Position numbers and translations under genes: made by a program. Below, in pieces: positions 12,101 through 23,150 of a stretch of 64,000 nt of DNA. The DNA lies in NCBI GenBank assembly GCA_014898425.1, contig RCSZ01000003.1, positions 2,604,001 to 2,668,000 of the forward strand, in the 5' to 3' direction. Numbering within the stretch: position 1 is the stretch's first letter; the number at the start of each line of letters is the position of its first letter. The notes beneath the pieces are model-generated. The model saw only the letters and a program-made list of their open reading frames with translations. It did no database searches and had not been told where the DNA came from. This DNA comes from Botryotinia globosa (taxonomy: Eukaryota > Ascomycota > Leotiomycetes > Helotiales > Sclerotiniaceae).

Positions 12101-12176
12101 TCAACATCAACATCAACATCAACATCAACATCAACATCAACATCAACATCAACATCAACATCAACATCAACATCAA
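12101..12176. repeat. (CATCAA)n hexanucleotide microsatellite
   Basis: About 12-13 near-perfect tandem copies of CATCAA. The run is uninterrupted, so it is probably length-polymorphic. It would encode an alternating His-Gln peptide, but there is no gene context. Confidence 0.9.
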
Positions 12177-12239
12177 AAAGTCATGTACAGTAATCTCTGT
12201 CTCTGACCTACCGTCTCATAGTACAACATTCCTCAATTT

Positions 12240-13756
12240 GACATTATAGAGGGGGAAGGAGGCTACAAGAGAGGTCCTCTTCATTACCTAGGTAGGCGCG
12301 TAGGTACTAGGTACTCATAAACATACTTATTAACTTACCAACTTACCAACTTACCTAGTTAAACCTCACCTCGTATCTTGACCTGAGAAGCAGCCGTGCC
12401 CCATGTGAAAGTGATCAAAGATCTTGTCTCTTGAGTGTCTTATCTCTTATCGCCCGCTAAAAGTCACCTCTCGAGCCTATCTTTTCTTGTCTTTTCACCG
12501 ATACGGCACGGCACATATGTAGCACCATCTCGGGTGTCTGAGTGTGAATCTCTTCCTTTCTTATGAATCTCAGTGACCAATGACGAAACCCGCTTTACCA
12601 TGTATCAAAAATTCTTTCAAGATACCGTGCGCTCATGAGATTCGACCTAGATAGAGATTCGACCTGGATAGAGCTTCTGCTTTATCAAACTTCCATCTCT
12701 CTCCTAGACCTTTGATGTGTTAGGGCCAACATGAAATCTAAACCCTACGCGGATCATCTCCAAGACCCAAGGATGGTATATGATTCCTCCTGCATAGTAA
12801 ATGTCATGTACAGTGAACCCTTGATCTCCTGCCTATTTGTATCATACGAATGATACGATATACATCAGTGCCAGCTAGATATGGTGCGTATACATGATGA
12901 TACACCACCCCTTTGTATTGTGTTTCAATATTGTGCATCATATACCAATTGAAGCCGAGCTTCGTATCGCTGGGTGGATGGATGGATGGATGGATGGATC
13001 TGTCTTACGCATGGCCAAAGTTAACTCGGGCCAACTACGCTCTCAAGTTTTGACATGTGAAGGTCTGCTTACACTACGGGAGAAATATAGATGCGATCGA
13101 TGCCTTGAGTCTAGACTGCAAGAATGACTTCGTACGCACATGCATCACTAGGGAGGGTCTTGTATTTTTAGTAACCAATAGTACGACTTTTTCTACCTTG
13201 ATTAGACCCAGAATGATGACCGGCTTTAGACATTCTCTTGAACCTCCAGTGAAATATTCGACGTCGAATCATGTAGCTCGCTGCTCTTCCGGGTACATAT
13301 ATACTTATGTCTTAGAACGACTAAAAACTATTGAGAAGAGAGTTAAAGATTCAGCTGGGCCAGCTCTGCATTTGAAAAAGAGCTTATATCTTTGCATCGA
13401 TACATAGCACTCGCTTTTCCTAACAAAGAGCCAGGTTGAACTTTCTGAACACCTCTTTTCCACAGCCTCTTACGTACTCTCAATCACATCATACCGCCGA
13501 GACTGAATGATTCAACCAATGCATTGCCACGTCTGATATGACTGACACTACAGGTCTCAATGAGCGATTTCGGAAAGCTTTGTTCTCTTACGACTTCCTC
13601 CAGGTTCACCAACATTATCATCTTACGATTTTGTAAAGTGGCCATGTCCTGCTCTAACTGGAGTGCTTCGTTTCTCTAATATTCTTGCAAGGGTTGCAAA
13701 CGACTGATCGCATCAATATTTCACCTCGCCTTCAAACTCAACGCGCTCGCTACAAT
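12240..13756. other. Intergenic stretch, no supported gene
   Basis: Contains triplicated CTTACCAA units (about 12335-12356), palindrome-rich CCTAGGTAGG sequence near 12289-12298 and a (GGAT)n run at about 12974-12999. Reading frames are short and start at non-ATG codons or lack domains. Confidence 0.5.
12974..12999. repeat. (GGAT)n microsatellite
   Basis: Six tandem GGAT tetramers. Confidence 0.8.
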
Positions 13757-14353
13757 CTACACATCCTTCTTCGTTTTAATCTTCTTTCGTGCTTCCTCAT
13801 TAGCTGGCATGGATCGTTTTCTTGGGATATCTTCATTTGCAGCTAGTGTCGGCTCGGCATCCATTTCGGATCCATCTTTGACAACCGGCTCGGTATCCCA
13901 CTGCTGAGCCGCCACAGAAACGGAACCTTCTACACGGCCGGTAACTCGTGCTCTTTTGCTCGTGGCTAGGAATAAGTATACCGCATGTCTATTTAGCGAC
14001 GTATAGTATTCTGAATCTTTTTCTGCAGGGTTTGACAAGCGCCAAGGTCGAGGTTCTTCAGGGACTGCAGCTTGATCAGTATCAAAGTGAATGATGAACC
14101 CAAGACGCTACATACATAAATGTATCCAAGCCCAACTTTCGACCAACCAGGGTAGATTGGGGCATGCGATGTCACAAAAATATATATCGTAGCTTTCCCC
14201 GGAATATCTTTTCTGGTATCTTTCCTGCATCTCGTTCAAGACGTTGTTGACTTCTTCATCTGTGTAGCCGTGTTGTGAGCTTGTTGCTTTGGCCAGAATC
14301 TCATCGTAAATGCTTTCATATGGTAGCGTCATCATTCCTTGGTTGATCTGCAT
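13757..14353 (-). CDS. Hypothetical protein, possibly nuclear (basic C-terminus)
   Basis: Not recognised. Proposed exons on the minus strand are 14353-14116 and 14064-13757. The 51-bp intron (14115-14065) starts GTATGT, has branch ACTGAT and ends GCTGCAG. Splicing joins two long frames in phase and gives 181 residues. ATG 14353 starts MQINQGMMTLPYESIYDE; an in-frame ATG at 14518 would add 55 residues of less protein-like sequence (236 total). The middle holds YTDEEVNNVLNEMQERYQKR (likely helical), then WLVESWAWIHLFPEEPRPWR across the junction. The C-terminus has basic clusters (PRKRS, ARKKIKTKKDV) that resemble nuclear localisation signals. No known domain is seen. The in-phase splice and strong splice signals are the main support. 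Confidence 0.45.
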
Positions 14354-16419
14354 CCTGAAAATGTGTTCAATATGTAGAGATTTGGAATTGTGACGAGCAA
14401 CGGTATGTTGGCGGGAAGTTGAAATTAGGTGGTGTTCGTTTGGAGAAAGGAAGCAGTGAAGTGGCAGATGTATGAAAGTGAAATTTCCAGAATTCAGGAA
14501 GCTGAGAATGATCGTCATTCACTGGATGGATTCAACGTAGAGTACAGCTCTTTTGTTCAATTATACGTATGTGTCTAGTGTCGTATTGTTATATCACATC
14601 AATCCAGATTTGAATCCATTCTAGAGATAGGTATCTTGTCTTCGCTCAAAATCAGAACCACACACCTCGTCATGACATGCATAGTGAGCAAGGCAAGGTA
14701 TCTCGCCATATCACCTACATCAAATTACCTAATAACACTAAATTGGGTAGCCTTCATAACCCCTCCATTCGATCCTGTTTGCAGCTGCAAACACCAACGT
14801 CGTACATCACGTTACCTTTCAGTTATACCTCATTCCATCGTTTATGTCTTCTATGTATCCACCATTCTAATATCCATTCATATAGCTTCCCATCTTTCCT
14901 CCGTTCAAATAAGTTTGGTAAGGTCAGGACGTTGGCAGTGTCGTCACTTGTTCGAGATAACATGATTTGGGAGAAAACAGACTACCACTGATTCTCCAAA
15001 GACAGGCGCCCTTATATTCAGGCATAAATGATGATATATGGAAGGTATCAAGCAAGCTAATATCAGTTCTATAGATTGCAGTTCCAATGTCCTTAGGGTT
15101 GGCGCACGACATGCGTGAGATAGAACTGTAGAAGTATGGTCACTACTATTCATGGGGGTTAGTGGATAAGGCGATCGGTTCGCGATTTTGGATGCTGGAA
15201 CGTCGTTGGAAGAACCAGTAGGTTTATCAGTAATTCGTGTTCCGTTGGACCGTGACGATTCACTCGGAACTCGGAAATTTGGACGGCAGCATCCTTCTCG
15301 GCATGGCATCTTCTGTATTGAGCTGTGGCATGCTCTTGGATCTACCTGGGTATAATATCATTGGCAGAATTTGTCAAAGTTTCTGTATCGTTTCTTCGCC
15401 AAGTCTCCGTTTGACAATTTGATCAATTAGATGGTATTTGAAAGCTTTGAGTTGCCTTTCAACTCAGCTCGAATGTTCTTAGGTCCTTCCCCTTTTGCTT
15501 GGTCATCGATATGTCCACACTAATTTATATCTCCTTCTCAACGTAGTCTTTTACCCAGGAGTCTATAAAGCTACACGTGAACTGACCCTTTTTCAAGATT
15601 TCCCAAGATCAGTTTTGCGGCTATGCTTCTCGAGTACCTACATAATAGATGAAACCTCCGGCATTCTACCATTCGGCGCCTTTCTGAAGATGCATGCTGT
15701 CATAACTTTACCCAGATGCCCACCTTGAGGTTGATATATAGATATCCAAAAGTTGCTCGTCGGTGCAAGTATATCTTTACTGGTCCTTTTTTGGTAATCA
15801 TTGCTTTCAACTGTCACATCTCGACAGTGTATTGAAAGAGCGATCAAATAAGAGACGAAACGTTTGAGCCGCAGATGTGGTCTATAAGACTTGACGTACG
15901 TTCATCTCATGTTGACTTGGCTGTTTTAAAAAGTTGTCCACTGAGGACAAAACTTATACCTGTATAAAAGGGAATGAAAATCTTCTGAAAGCATTGTTCA
16001 TCTCCAGCTATCCGAGGTATTAGGTGAATACCAGCGACCAATTCACTTGTTTGGGCTTACAATCATAGCCGGTTCTATCTCTTAAGCCTTTCTATTGACA
16101 AATTTATTCGGTGTGAACAAATACGGTATAATCTTCACTGAAATGAAGGCACCAAATAATTGATAGACTCGTGCCACTATTGATTTCATTTGCCGAGCGA
16201 GGGGGTATCTGTCTCGAAGAGCGAGTTAATCTACATGTTGATGTATGTTTCGACGATAAAATGCTGGCAACGAGGTTCTAAAGCAGAAACCTTTCAGAAA
16301 ATTTGAATTCATGTAGAGCGTACTTCTGCTTTGGATTTGAACTATGATAATACAATCTATCCAGATTAATCTATCTTCCCGGGGTATTATTAAAAGAAAT
16401 TCTGACTTGACTCCATTTC
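14354..16419. other. Intergenic stretch between two minus-strand genes
   Basis: About 2 kb with short overlapping frames only, no domain and no convincing splice structure. It would include the promoter of the hypothetical gene and the 3' region of the metallophosphoesterase gene. Confidence 0.45.
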
Positions 16420-18159
16420 TCATTCGCGACTCCTGTTGACATCCCCTTTAGCTTCTCTATCAACATTGTCAGTTCCGCCCCTTGAATTCTCTGGCTTAAC
16501 GCCAGTGTCTGGGGTCATCTCGAAGGTTACTTTCTTCTCCTTTTTCCCACCTTTCTTCCCATACTCGCATAGTCCCATAATTGAGCGAGCTTTAAAGGCC
16601 GCGAGCCAAACACCATAAACTATGCTTAAAATCACCGTGATGAAATCCAAAATATGCACAAACCACCAAATATGCTGAGTACCCAATCCACAATTCGCGA
16701 ATTCAAATTGCCACTCCCAACTTTCTTTGTCGAACCATAAGCTCAGCAATCCCGCATTTCCAGCAAAATCACCCATCATACTCCGTACAGTTACTTCACG
16801 CAGTCCAGGTATGCCTGATTGGTTCACTAGATGTTTGGCTTCTGGGTATCTATCGCACCTCCACTCTCTGTCCTCTTCAGGTAAGCTTTGGTTGATGTAG
16901 TGATAGATATCACAACCTTCATGATCGTGGCCGGTTAGAATTATACCATGTCTCCCCATGCCATGCCCGTCTACATGCGCACTACCGCTCATGCCAAATA
17001 CACCTTCTAGCATACCTTTTGAGGCATCGCGGGAGAGGTGGTTTTGTTCCTTAACTCCATTCTCGAATTCTCCATCAAAGAAGTCAAAGAACGGTCCATC
17101 CACACAGATCCCTTCGTCTTTATATAATGGGATATGAGTGAGGAGTAATGTAAAAAGTGCGGATCGCTCAACGGCGTGAGAAGTACTTATCAAGTCATTA
17201 AGGAATTGATATGACTCGTCTTGGAGGTCTTTGTCCGACACGGGCGTGTCGAGGTTCATGTCATTAAGGATCATAATCCTAATTTCAGGAATATCCCTCT
17301 CATCTGTCTGGATGCCTGTCGTAGAAATTGGAGACGCATTATGGTTGGAAGGTAGCTGAAATCGAAGTTCGTAATTCGCTTTCCCAAAAACGCGCTCAAA
17401 TCGAGCTAGTCGATCTTTCGAGATATCTCCAGCATACCCAACATCATGATTACCTGCCACGTTTATAATCCTCTTCTTCCATGCCGCAGCATCATCTCCC
17501 AGCATCATTGTATTCTGAAAGTCGAAAGCGGGCGGCGACATAATCTCATCCGGAATTCGTTCTCCATGTTTGAATACCCGATTCCAATACCTTCGCCCAC
17601 GTTCATCGAATTCTTCATCATCTATCCATTGACTCCCCACAAGATCTCCAAGTACAGTAACATGTGTAGGGTCCAACCACCAGTGTGTTGCGCGGTAGAT
17701 ATGTCCCAAATAATAATCATTACCAATGTGATCAAATCGTTTGCGATAGACTTCAAAGGCCTTAGGAAGGTCGTCGAGCCAGAAATCTATTATATCATGG
17801 AGGCTGTGTCGCACACGCTGTAGAAGGCTATGTTTTGTGCCGCTGACGATTCCTGAATCTCCAAAGAATTTCTTCAAATTGGGCAAATTGACAGAATCGA
17901 CATCTCGTATGGATGATTCACCCTCGAGTTGAGGATCCCCCAAGGCGAGGAGCCTGAACGGTGCTACCTTGCTGGGATCATACAGGTTTGGAAGCGCGTG
18001 TTGACGAAGTGTATTGACGTATGCTTCTGAAGCATCGTATTCAGGAGAAGGAAAAGCGCAACCATGGAATGCAGGGTACAAATAAAGATAAGAGGTGAAA
18101 ATCAAAGAGAGAGGCACAAGAAGAAAGAGTGCATAACGAAGCACCGATATTAAAAACAT
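16420..18159 (-). CDS. Ted1/Cdc1-like metallophosphoesterase (GPI-anchor remodelling)
   Basis: Single exon, 579 residues. The calcineurin-type metallophosphoesterase motifs appear in order: GDPQLEG (Asp75), GDLVGSQWID (Asp172), GNHDVGY (Asn237-His238), THIPLY (His342) and GHDHEGC (His411, His413). A hydrophobic segment at 5-28 and a second at about 497-521 flank the catalytic domain, so the enzyme should face the ER/Golgi lumen with the basic, Lys-rich tail (KKGGKKEKK) in the cytosol. Known: yeast Cdc1 and Ted1 and human PGAP5/MPPE1 have this layout. They remove ethanolamine phosphate from GPI-anchor mannose and thereby aid ER exit and manganese-dependent growth. The length is typical. I start at ATG 18159; the frame extends nine codons upstream only from a GTG. 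The gene diverges from the GRDP-like gene over about 1.1 kb. Confidence 0.9.
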   Translation of the reverse strand: MFLISVLRYALFLLVPLSLIFTSYLYLYPAFHGCAFPSPEYDASEAYVNTLRQHALPNLYDPSKVAPFRLLALGDPQLEGESSIRDVDSVNLPNLKKFFGDSGIVSGTKHSLLQRVRHSLHDIIDFWLDDLPKAFEVYRKRFDHIGNDYYLGHIYRATHWWLDPTHVTVLGDLVGSQWIDDEEFDERGRRYWNRVFKHGERIPDEIMSPPAFDFQNTMMLGDDAAAWKKRIINVAGNHDVGYAGDISKDRLARFERVFGKANYELRFQLPSNHNASPISTTGIQTDERDIPEIRIMILNDMNLDTPVSDKDLQDESYQFLNDLISTSHAVERSALFTLLLTHIPLYKDEGICVDGPFFDFFDGEFENGVKEQNHLSRDASKGMLEGVFGMSGSAHVDGHGMGRHGIILTGHDHEGCDIYHYINQSLPEEDREWRCDRYPEAKHLVNQSGIPGLREVTVRSMMGDFAGNAGLLSLWFDKESWEWQFEFANCGLGTQHIWWFVHILDFITVILSIVYGVWLAAFKARSIMGLCEYGKKGGKKEKKVTFEMTPDTGVKPENSRGGTDNVDREAKGDVNRSRE

Positions 18160-19232
18160 AAAGAAGGGAGCATTTGAGCACAGCACACAATTAATCTAGC
18201 AGTAGAGACTGAAGTAATATGGGAGAGATATGCAAAGTGATGGTGGTATAGAAAAGGAGAAAAGGAGAATAGGAGTATATTTTTCAAATATCTCTCCTTC
18301 TCCTTCTTCCGTCCGACGAATTTCATCAAACCCACGCAGATTTGGCAGTTGAACAAATTACTGGCTAGAACCCAAACAAGGGCTAAGAAGGGTCCGAGCT
18401 CTGAGAGATCTCCGATGTATCACGTGAGCGTAAAGTAGGCACGGTAAGATGTCACGTCACGGATGCGTCGACGCGCATTCTTGCCATTCTCGAGGCACTC
18501 TTGAATTCTGCCCCGCAAAGGAATGAAACATGGAGGAGGATGACCGAATGATCGACGATAAGCCTCCACGGTGTTCCTCTAACCCGATGTTAGCACGCCG
18601 GCTGAAGCCATCCTTCCGGGTTTCCATATGTTCGGGAAGGGAACTTTGATTGGAAATTCATGCTGAGCCTCTCTAACGTGTCTTGGTTACTTTGACTTCA
18701 CTGCCCCCACTACGTTTGAAAGGCTGGTGAAGGCAACAGAATAGAGCTGCATGTCGATTGGAGGAGAAGCTTTATCAAGCATTCGTTGAGTATCATCTGA
18801 CAGTCATCGGAATTGATTTTACGACAGACTTTTGCTACATCAATGTTAAAGCGGGAGATACACCTGCACCTCCTTCTAGAAATCTTCTAGCGTCATTGTC
18901 AGGGCGATCTTCTCTTCCTGTCATTTCTGCACAGCACATCTCAGCCTCACTACCAAGGTGTAACATCGTTGCATTCCGCTACATACTGACTATCTGCGCA
19001 TGCACAAAATGTTTCCACCTCGTGAATGCGATCGACTAATCCACCATATATATGGTTGGTGAATCTCCTTGTCCACTCCTTACATTCCATCTTTCCTGCA
19101 CCAACTTTATTTTACACAATTATCATAACGAGTCTTAAAGCTACAACTCCTACGATTTATACTAGATTTCCACACCTGAGACGCAATCTTCCTCTCTTAC
19201 TCTGGCTGGGGTAGAGAACCAGTCATCACACT
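18160..19232. promoter_or_regulatory. Shared upstream region of the divergent Ted1-like and GRDP-like genes
   Basis: About 1.07 kb between two divergent start codons. It holds CACGTGA (18421-18427, an E-box) and a GTCACGTCAC stretch at about 18451-18460 (CRE/E-box-like). No gene is seen. A bidirectional promoter is inferred from orientation only. Confidence 0.45.
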
Positions 19233-21916
19233 ATGACTCTTCTCGATAAACTAATCCACAAGGGAGGCCAAGAAAAGTCTCCCGAGAAAGACGTCCCTTC
19301 CGCTCATGTCGAGCACCCATCTTCACCATTGTCTGCCAGTTCCTCAGCCTCAGTAAACGGAGCACCACCAGGTTACACAGCTACCGATAATGCCGCCGAA
19401 TCAAATCTGACTGCTGCCTTTTCCAATCTCAATGTCTCGGAATCAAGTATTCCTGCTTTTCCAAATGAAGATCTATGTCTTGCACACCTCAAGTTGTTAA
19501 AGACTTTTCATAGTCTCAAAGAAGATGTCGGCTTTACCGATGGATTGTTTGGTCTATGGGATGCACGTTGCGAACTTCCGGTCGTCGAGAACCGTGACAA
19601 AGCACTGGTAGCGATGCGAGAAAAGAGATGGTCTCTATATATTGCGAGAGCGGTAGAGAGATTTGAGGATTGGTGGCTGAAGGTATTGTGTGAGCAAGAG
19701 CATGCCACCAGGTTGCAGCAAAGTTACATGAAGACTTACACGGGCTTCATCGATTTTCCGAAGAAGGGTGTAGCTCATGTTTGGAGCACGTCAATGTTGC
19801 CCCCTATAGGTGTGTTCTACATTTCAAATTTTACACCCACGCAAATTTTGTCCTAATTTTGAAACAAGATGTTCTCATGGTATGGCATTCATTAATGCTC
19901 AACCCTCGAAACTACCTGGAAGATTGTATACGTTTCGGTTTGAAAGATTTGTGGGCAACAGGCATGCCCTGGCAGGCTGTTGATACAGCTATTGATACCA
20001 GCTTCAATTACCAAGTAACAGAAGCAGCCAAAGAAAGATTCACAAATGCCACAGGGCATCATTGGAGCAATACCAATGATCATGCAGCAAAGACACTAAA
20101 TTGTCCGCGTTGTTCTCAGGTATTGGAAATTCCATGGACTACATGCGCTGCAAACGAAAAGCCATCACTGAAAGAGTATGAAATTCGTTCTAGTCTGTTG
20201 GGAATTGTTGCTAATATTATTAGAGTTATGGACATGAATGGTACAGGTTATGGAGATCGGGATTTATCACACATTTGTCACAAATGCGGTGGTCTAATCA
20301 ATCACGATTTACTGCGAGTTGCCAAGTTTAAGAGAGAGGTCGAAGATCTGATCGTGAGAAACTATCCTCTAGGGGGAACAATTCTATCTCCGAGTACTGG
20401 CATTCCGGATGCCTCGGATTCAAAATCTGGTCACTTGCACCAAAATTCATTCCCCAATCGTATGATTGCTATTGAGCTGAAGGTAAAAATACTAGAACTG
20501 ATTGATAAAAAGTCTGATAAGAAGCCCTCTATGACTGATGTTAGGGATCTTATTGAGGCAACATTCAGAAGTAAATCAGCCCTAAAGAAAATCAACAGAG
20601 GGAGGAGCACATTGCTACGAACAGAGTGCCTCTCAGTTCGAAAGATGATGTCGAGATATTGGCAAAATTCCTCGATATTCGCGCTTGAACTTGGAGGTGC
20701 TGTAATTCGTCAGAGTGTGTTTGTCGATAAAATGGCAAGTCTTGACTGGCTTCATTCCATGGCTGCTCGAGAGACGATGAGTCGATTACTTACAAAGTAT
20801 GAAAGATTCATTGAAATCATGCGTCTCCATCCAAAAGAGGTTTGTGTTCCAACCTTGGATGTTGATTTGGCATGGCATACCCATCAACTATCACCAAAAC
20901 AATACTACGAGTATACGTTCTCAAAGTGCCAGAAATTCATCGACCATGATGATAAGATGGAAGAAGATGCTCTCTCTACTGCCTTCGAATGGACAAGTAA
21001 GACCTATGAAAGACTCTATAGACAAGTGTATTCTGAATGCACTTGCTGGTACTGCGAAGGTGATGACTGTCCTCTCTCCACCCAGTGCACGCTAATATTT
21101 TTCAGCCATTCGCTCCAAGCATATCGATTCGTCAAGCCGTGTATTCGGAACCTCCAAGCACGAAAAAGTTCTGGATACTTTCTATACATCTGGAGCAGCA
21201 AAACAAGTAAGTAAACTGATAAGGAACTCAATGTTTTCTTTGTTTTTACTGCCTGCTTTTATGCTTCGATTATACATTCCGCTTAGTAGTACCCACCCTG
21301 TTTACTCCTCTTATTTCCACATGTAGCGCTGATACCTCGTGTTTTTTCGAATTTTATTCCTGATGGGCAATACTGATCCCAAGTCTTACAGTGTGACCCC
21401 AACAATAGCGCACACATCAGCGCGCACTCCGCTGTTCGAGTCGAAGATTCCGAGACCCGTGCTTCAGTCTTCGATAGACTTAGCCGAAGAAACAAATCCG
21501 AAATGAATCGTGCCTACGACAAAGCTCGTCAAAGAGCTGAAAAGAAGGGAAGAACTATCCCCCCTAGAGATGATTATTATTACACGACTTGGGGTTATCC
21601 ATATATGATGTATGGACCGTATATGAGTTCGATGTACGTTGGTGCTCCAACTTACTATGCAGGGGATCCTTGCGTAATGCCTGTCGGTGTGGGTATGGCC
21701 GGAGCATGTGCAGCAGGATCTTGTGGAGGTACTGTTGCAGCTGGTGGATGTGGCGGCGCTGGTGGATGTGGTGGAGGTGGTGGATGTGGTGGAGGTGGTG
21801 GTGCAGGTGGTGTAGGAGGAAGTGGCGGCGGATGTGGAGGAGGCGGGGGTTGCGGTGGAGGTGGAGGGGGAGGGGGAGGGGGTGGTGGTTGTGGCGGTGG
21901 CGGCGGGGGGTGTTGA
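19233..21916 (+). CDS. Glycine-rich domain-containing protein (GRDP/DUF1399 family)
   Basis: Four exons: 19233-19809, 19869-21059, 21106-21206 and 21392-21916. Introns are 19810-19868, 21060-21105 (46 bp) and 21207-21391 (185 bp, GTAAGT to TACTGAT...ACAG). All junctions keep frame and give 797 residues. The N-terminus is Ser/Pro-rich. The DUF1399 core carries LMVWHSLMLNPRNYLEDC (about 196-213) and DVDLAWHTHQLSP (about 523-535). Between them two CxxC pairs, CPRC (271-274) and CHKC (329-332), could form a zinc ribbon. The C-terminus (about 724-797) is Gly with regularly spaced Cys (GGCGGGGGC type). Known: plant GRDP proteins of this family take part in stress and development; the fungal function is unknown. 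The second intron is in frame if read through, so retention would add a Cys-rich stretch and then a stop near 21214. The gene ends 267 bp before the AT-rich block. Confidence 0.82.
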
Positions 21917-22183
21917 GCACCATTTTCCTACGCGGCGATGATTCGAGATGGGACGAAACGCGCTTATGATGTCATGATGGGTTTGGCTTTGAAATATGAA
22001 CTACTCATATATTGTTATCTTCTCAACCTCGCTCCTTATTCAATGCCTATTTTCATCTCTAGTTTTTCATTCGTCCAGACTTGATAATATCGTTAAGATA
22101 GTTAAGTGTGAAACTCATTAGTTCATTCAATGATTATCATGAATCTCGGATTTCACGACAGGACAGGACAAAAGCGTTTACTA
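21917..22183. other. Short 3' flank between the last gene and the AT-rich block
   Basis: Normal composition right up to the TA duplication at 22182-22183, where the first transposon terminal repeat begins. The 3' UTR of the GRDP-like gene is presumably here. Confidence 0.5.
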
Positions 22184-22582
22184 AGTCGACCACCCTACTT
22201 TCGGGCCACCCCTGTTTTGGGCCACCCTTTTACACCAAAAATCAATTTTTAGCCTATCAATATCTCTATCAATATTGAATATAATTTAATAAAAATTTAT
22301 ATATATATATAATTCGAACTAATTCAAGCTTATATTAAAAAAATTGGATTTTTAGGATTTTTTTAGATCGATTTCTAAAGCTTCAAAATATCGATTTTCA
22401 ATTTATATATAAATCATATATAAATTTAAAACTTTATAAAATCTTTGCTAATTTTCTAACAATAATTATTAAAAGAAAATTGTATATGTTTTTGAAGAAT
22501 TCAAATCTAAATCTATATAGAAATTCAAAAAAAAATTCAAAAAAATGAATGAATATAAAGATATAATATATAGTGAGTTAAG

Positions 22583-23150
22583 TGTTAGGATATATATATA
22601 ATAGTAAGCTATCAGGACTTTAATCCCTGATACTGTGTTTTTTAGGTTAGATTATATATGTGGTGTAATAATAAAGTTTACGATTTTTATTATATGTATA
22701 TGATAGAGTATTAGGGATTAAAGTAGATATTGTTTTGGGATTTTTGATTAAGGCTTGTTTGATTTAGAATAGATTTTTTTATTAAGAAGTAAGTTAGAAG
22801 TAAAGATGTATTTGTTTAATGATTGAATATTCTGAATTCATTAATAATTGATTATAAATAATTGATTATAAATAATTGATTATAAATAATTGATTATAAA
22901 TAATTGATTATCAATGATAAGAGTATTAGATAATATAGTTATATTATAAATCATATAATTAATTATATAAATAAATATACTCTATGATTGGTTTTTTCAA
23001 AACGAAAAGAATAAAAGAGGGGAGCTCTATTAAGATATATATATAGTAATAAGCTATCAGAACTTCAATCCCTAATATTGTATCTTTTAGATCAGATTAT
23101 ATACATAGCGTAGTAGTAAAGCTTACGACTTCTATTATAAGCACGTGATA
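22583..23150 (+). mobile_element. TRIM-like miniature LTR retroelement nested in the Fot1-like element
   Basis: Two direct repeats of equal length (123 bp; 22583-22705 and 23028-23150) flank about 320 bp that cannot encode proteins. They begin TGTTAGGATATA / TATTAAGATATA and end GTGATA-type, consistent with TG...CA ends after RIP. Flanks are TTAAG (22578-22582) and TTGAG (23151-23155), a 5-bp duplication with one transition. A purine tract AAAAGAGGGGAG (23013-23024) stands just before the right repeat, as expected for plus-strand priming. The uninterrupted target sequence can be seen in the related copy at 40,006-40,708. All repeat differences but one are transitions. No primer-binding site is clear. 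Confidence 0.75.
22845..22913. repeat. 14-bp tandem repeat inside the TRIM-like element
   Basis: About five copies of AATTGATTATAAAT, nearly perfect. Confidence 0.85.

Larger units (their letters stand above)
11139..12239. other. Microsatellite-dense promoter side of the perilipin-like gene
   Basis: About 1.1 kb with several simple repeats: (TAA)n near 11523-11543, a TTGGA-type minisatellite at about 11777-11890, (GATGAAT)n near 11926-11957, (CCGTAC)n near 12069-12089 and a hexanucleotide array at 12101-12176. Long open frames here are repeat artefacts. No gene is supported. Confidence 0.6.

Noticed and set aside
11943..12206. Frame encoding a His-Gln repeat
   Set aside because: Produced entirely by the (CATCAA)n microsatellite.
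18758..19039. 93-codon frame in the divergent promoter
   Set aside because: It starts at TTG, has no splice partner, and lies between two divergent genes close to the start of the GRDP-like gene.
21564..21923. 119-codon minus-strand frame rich in His/Leu
   Set aside because: Antisense shadow of the Gly/Cys-rich coding tail.
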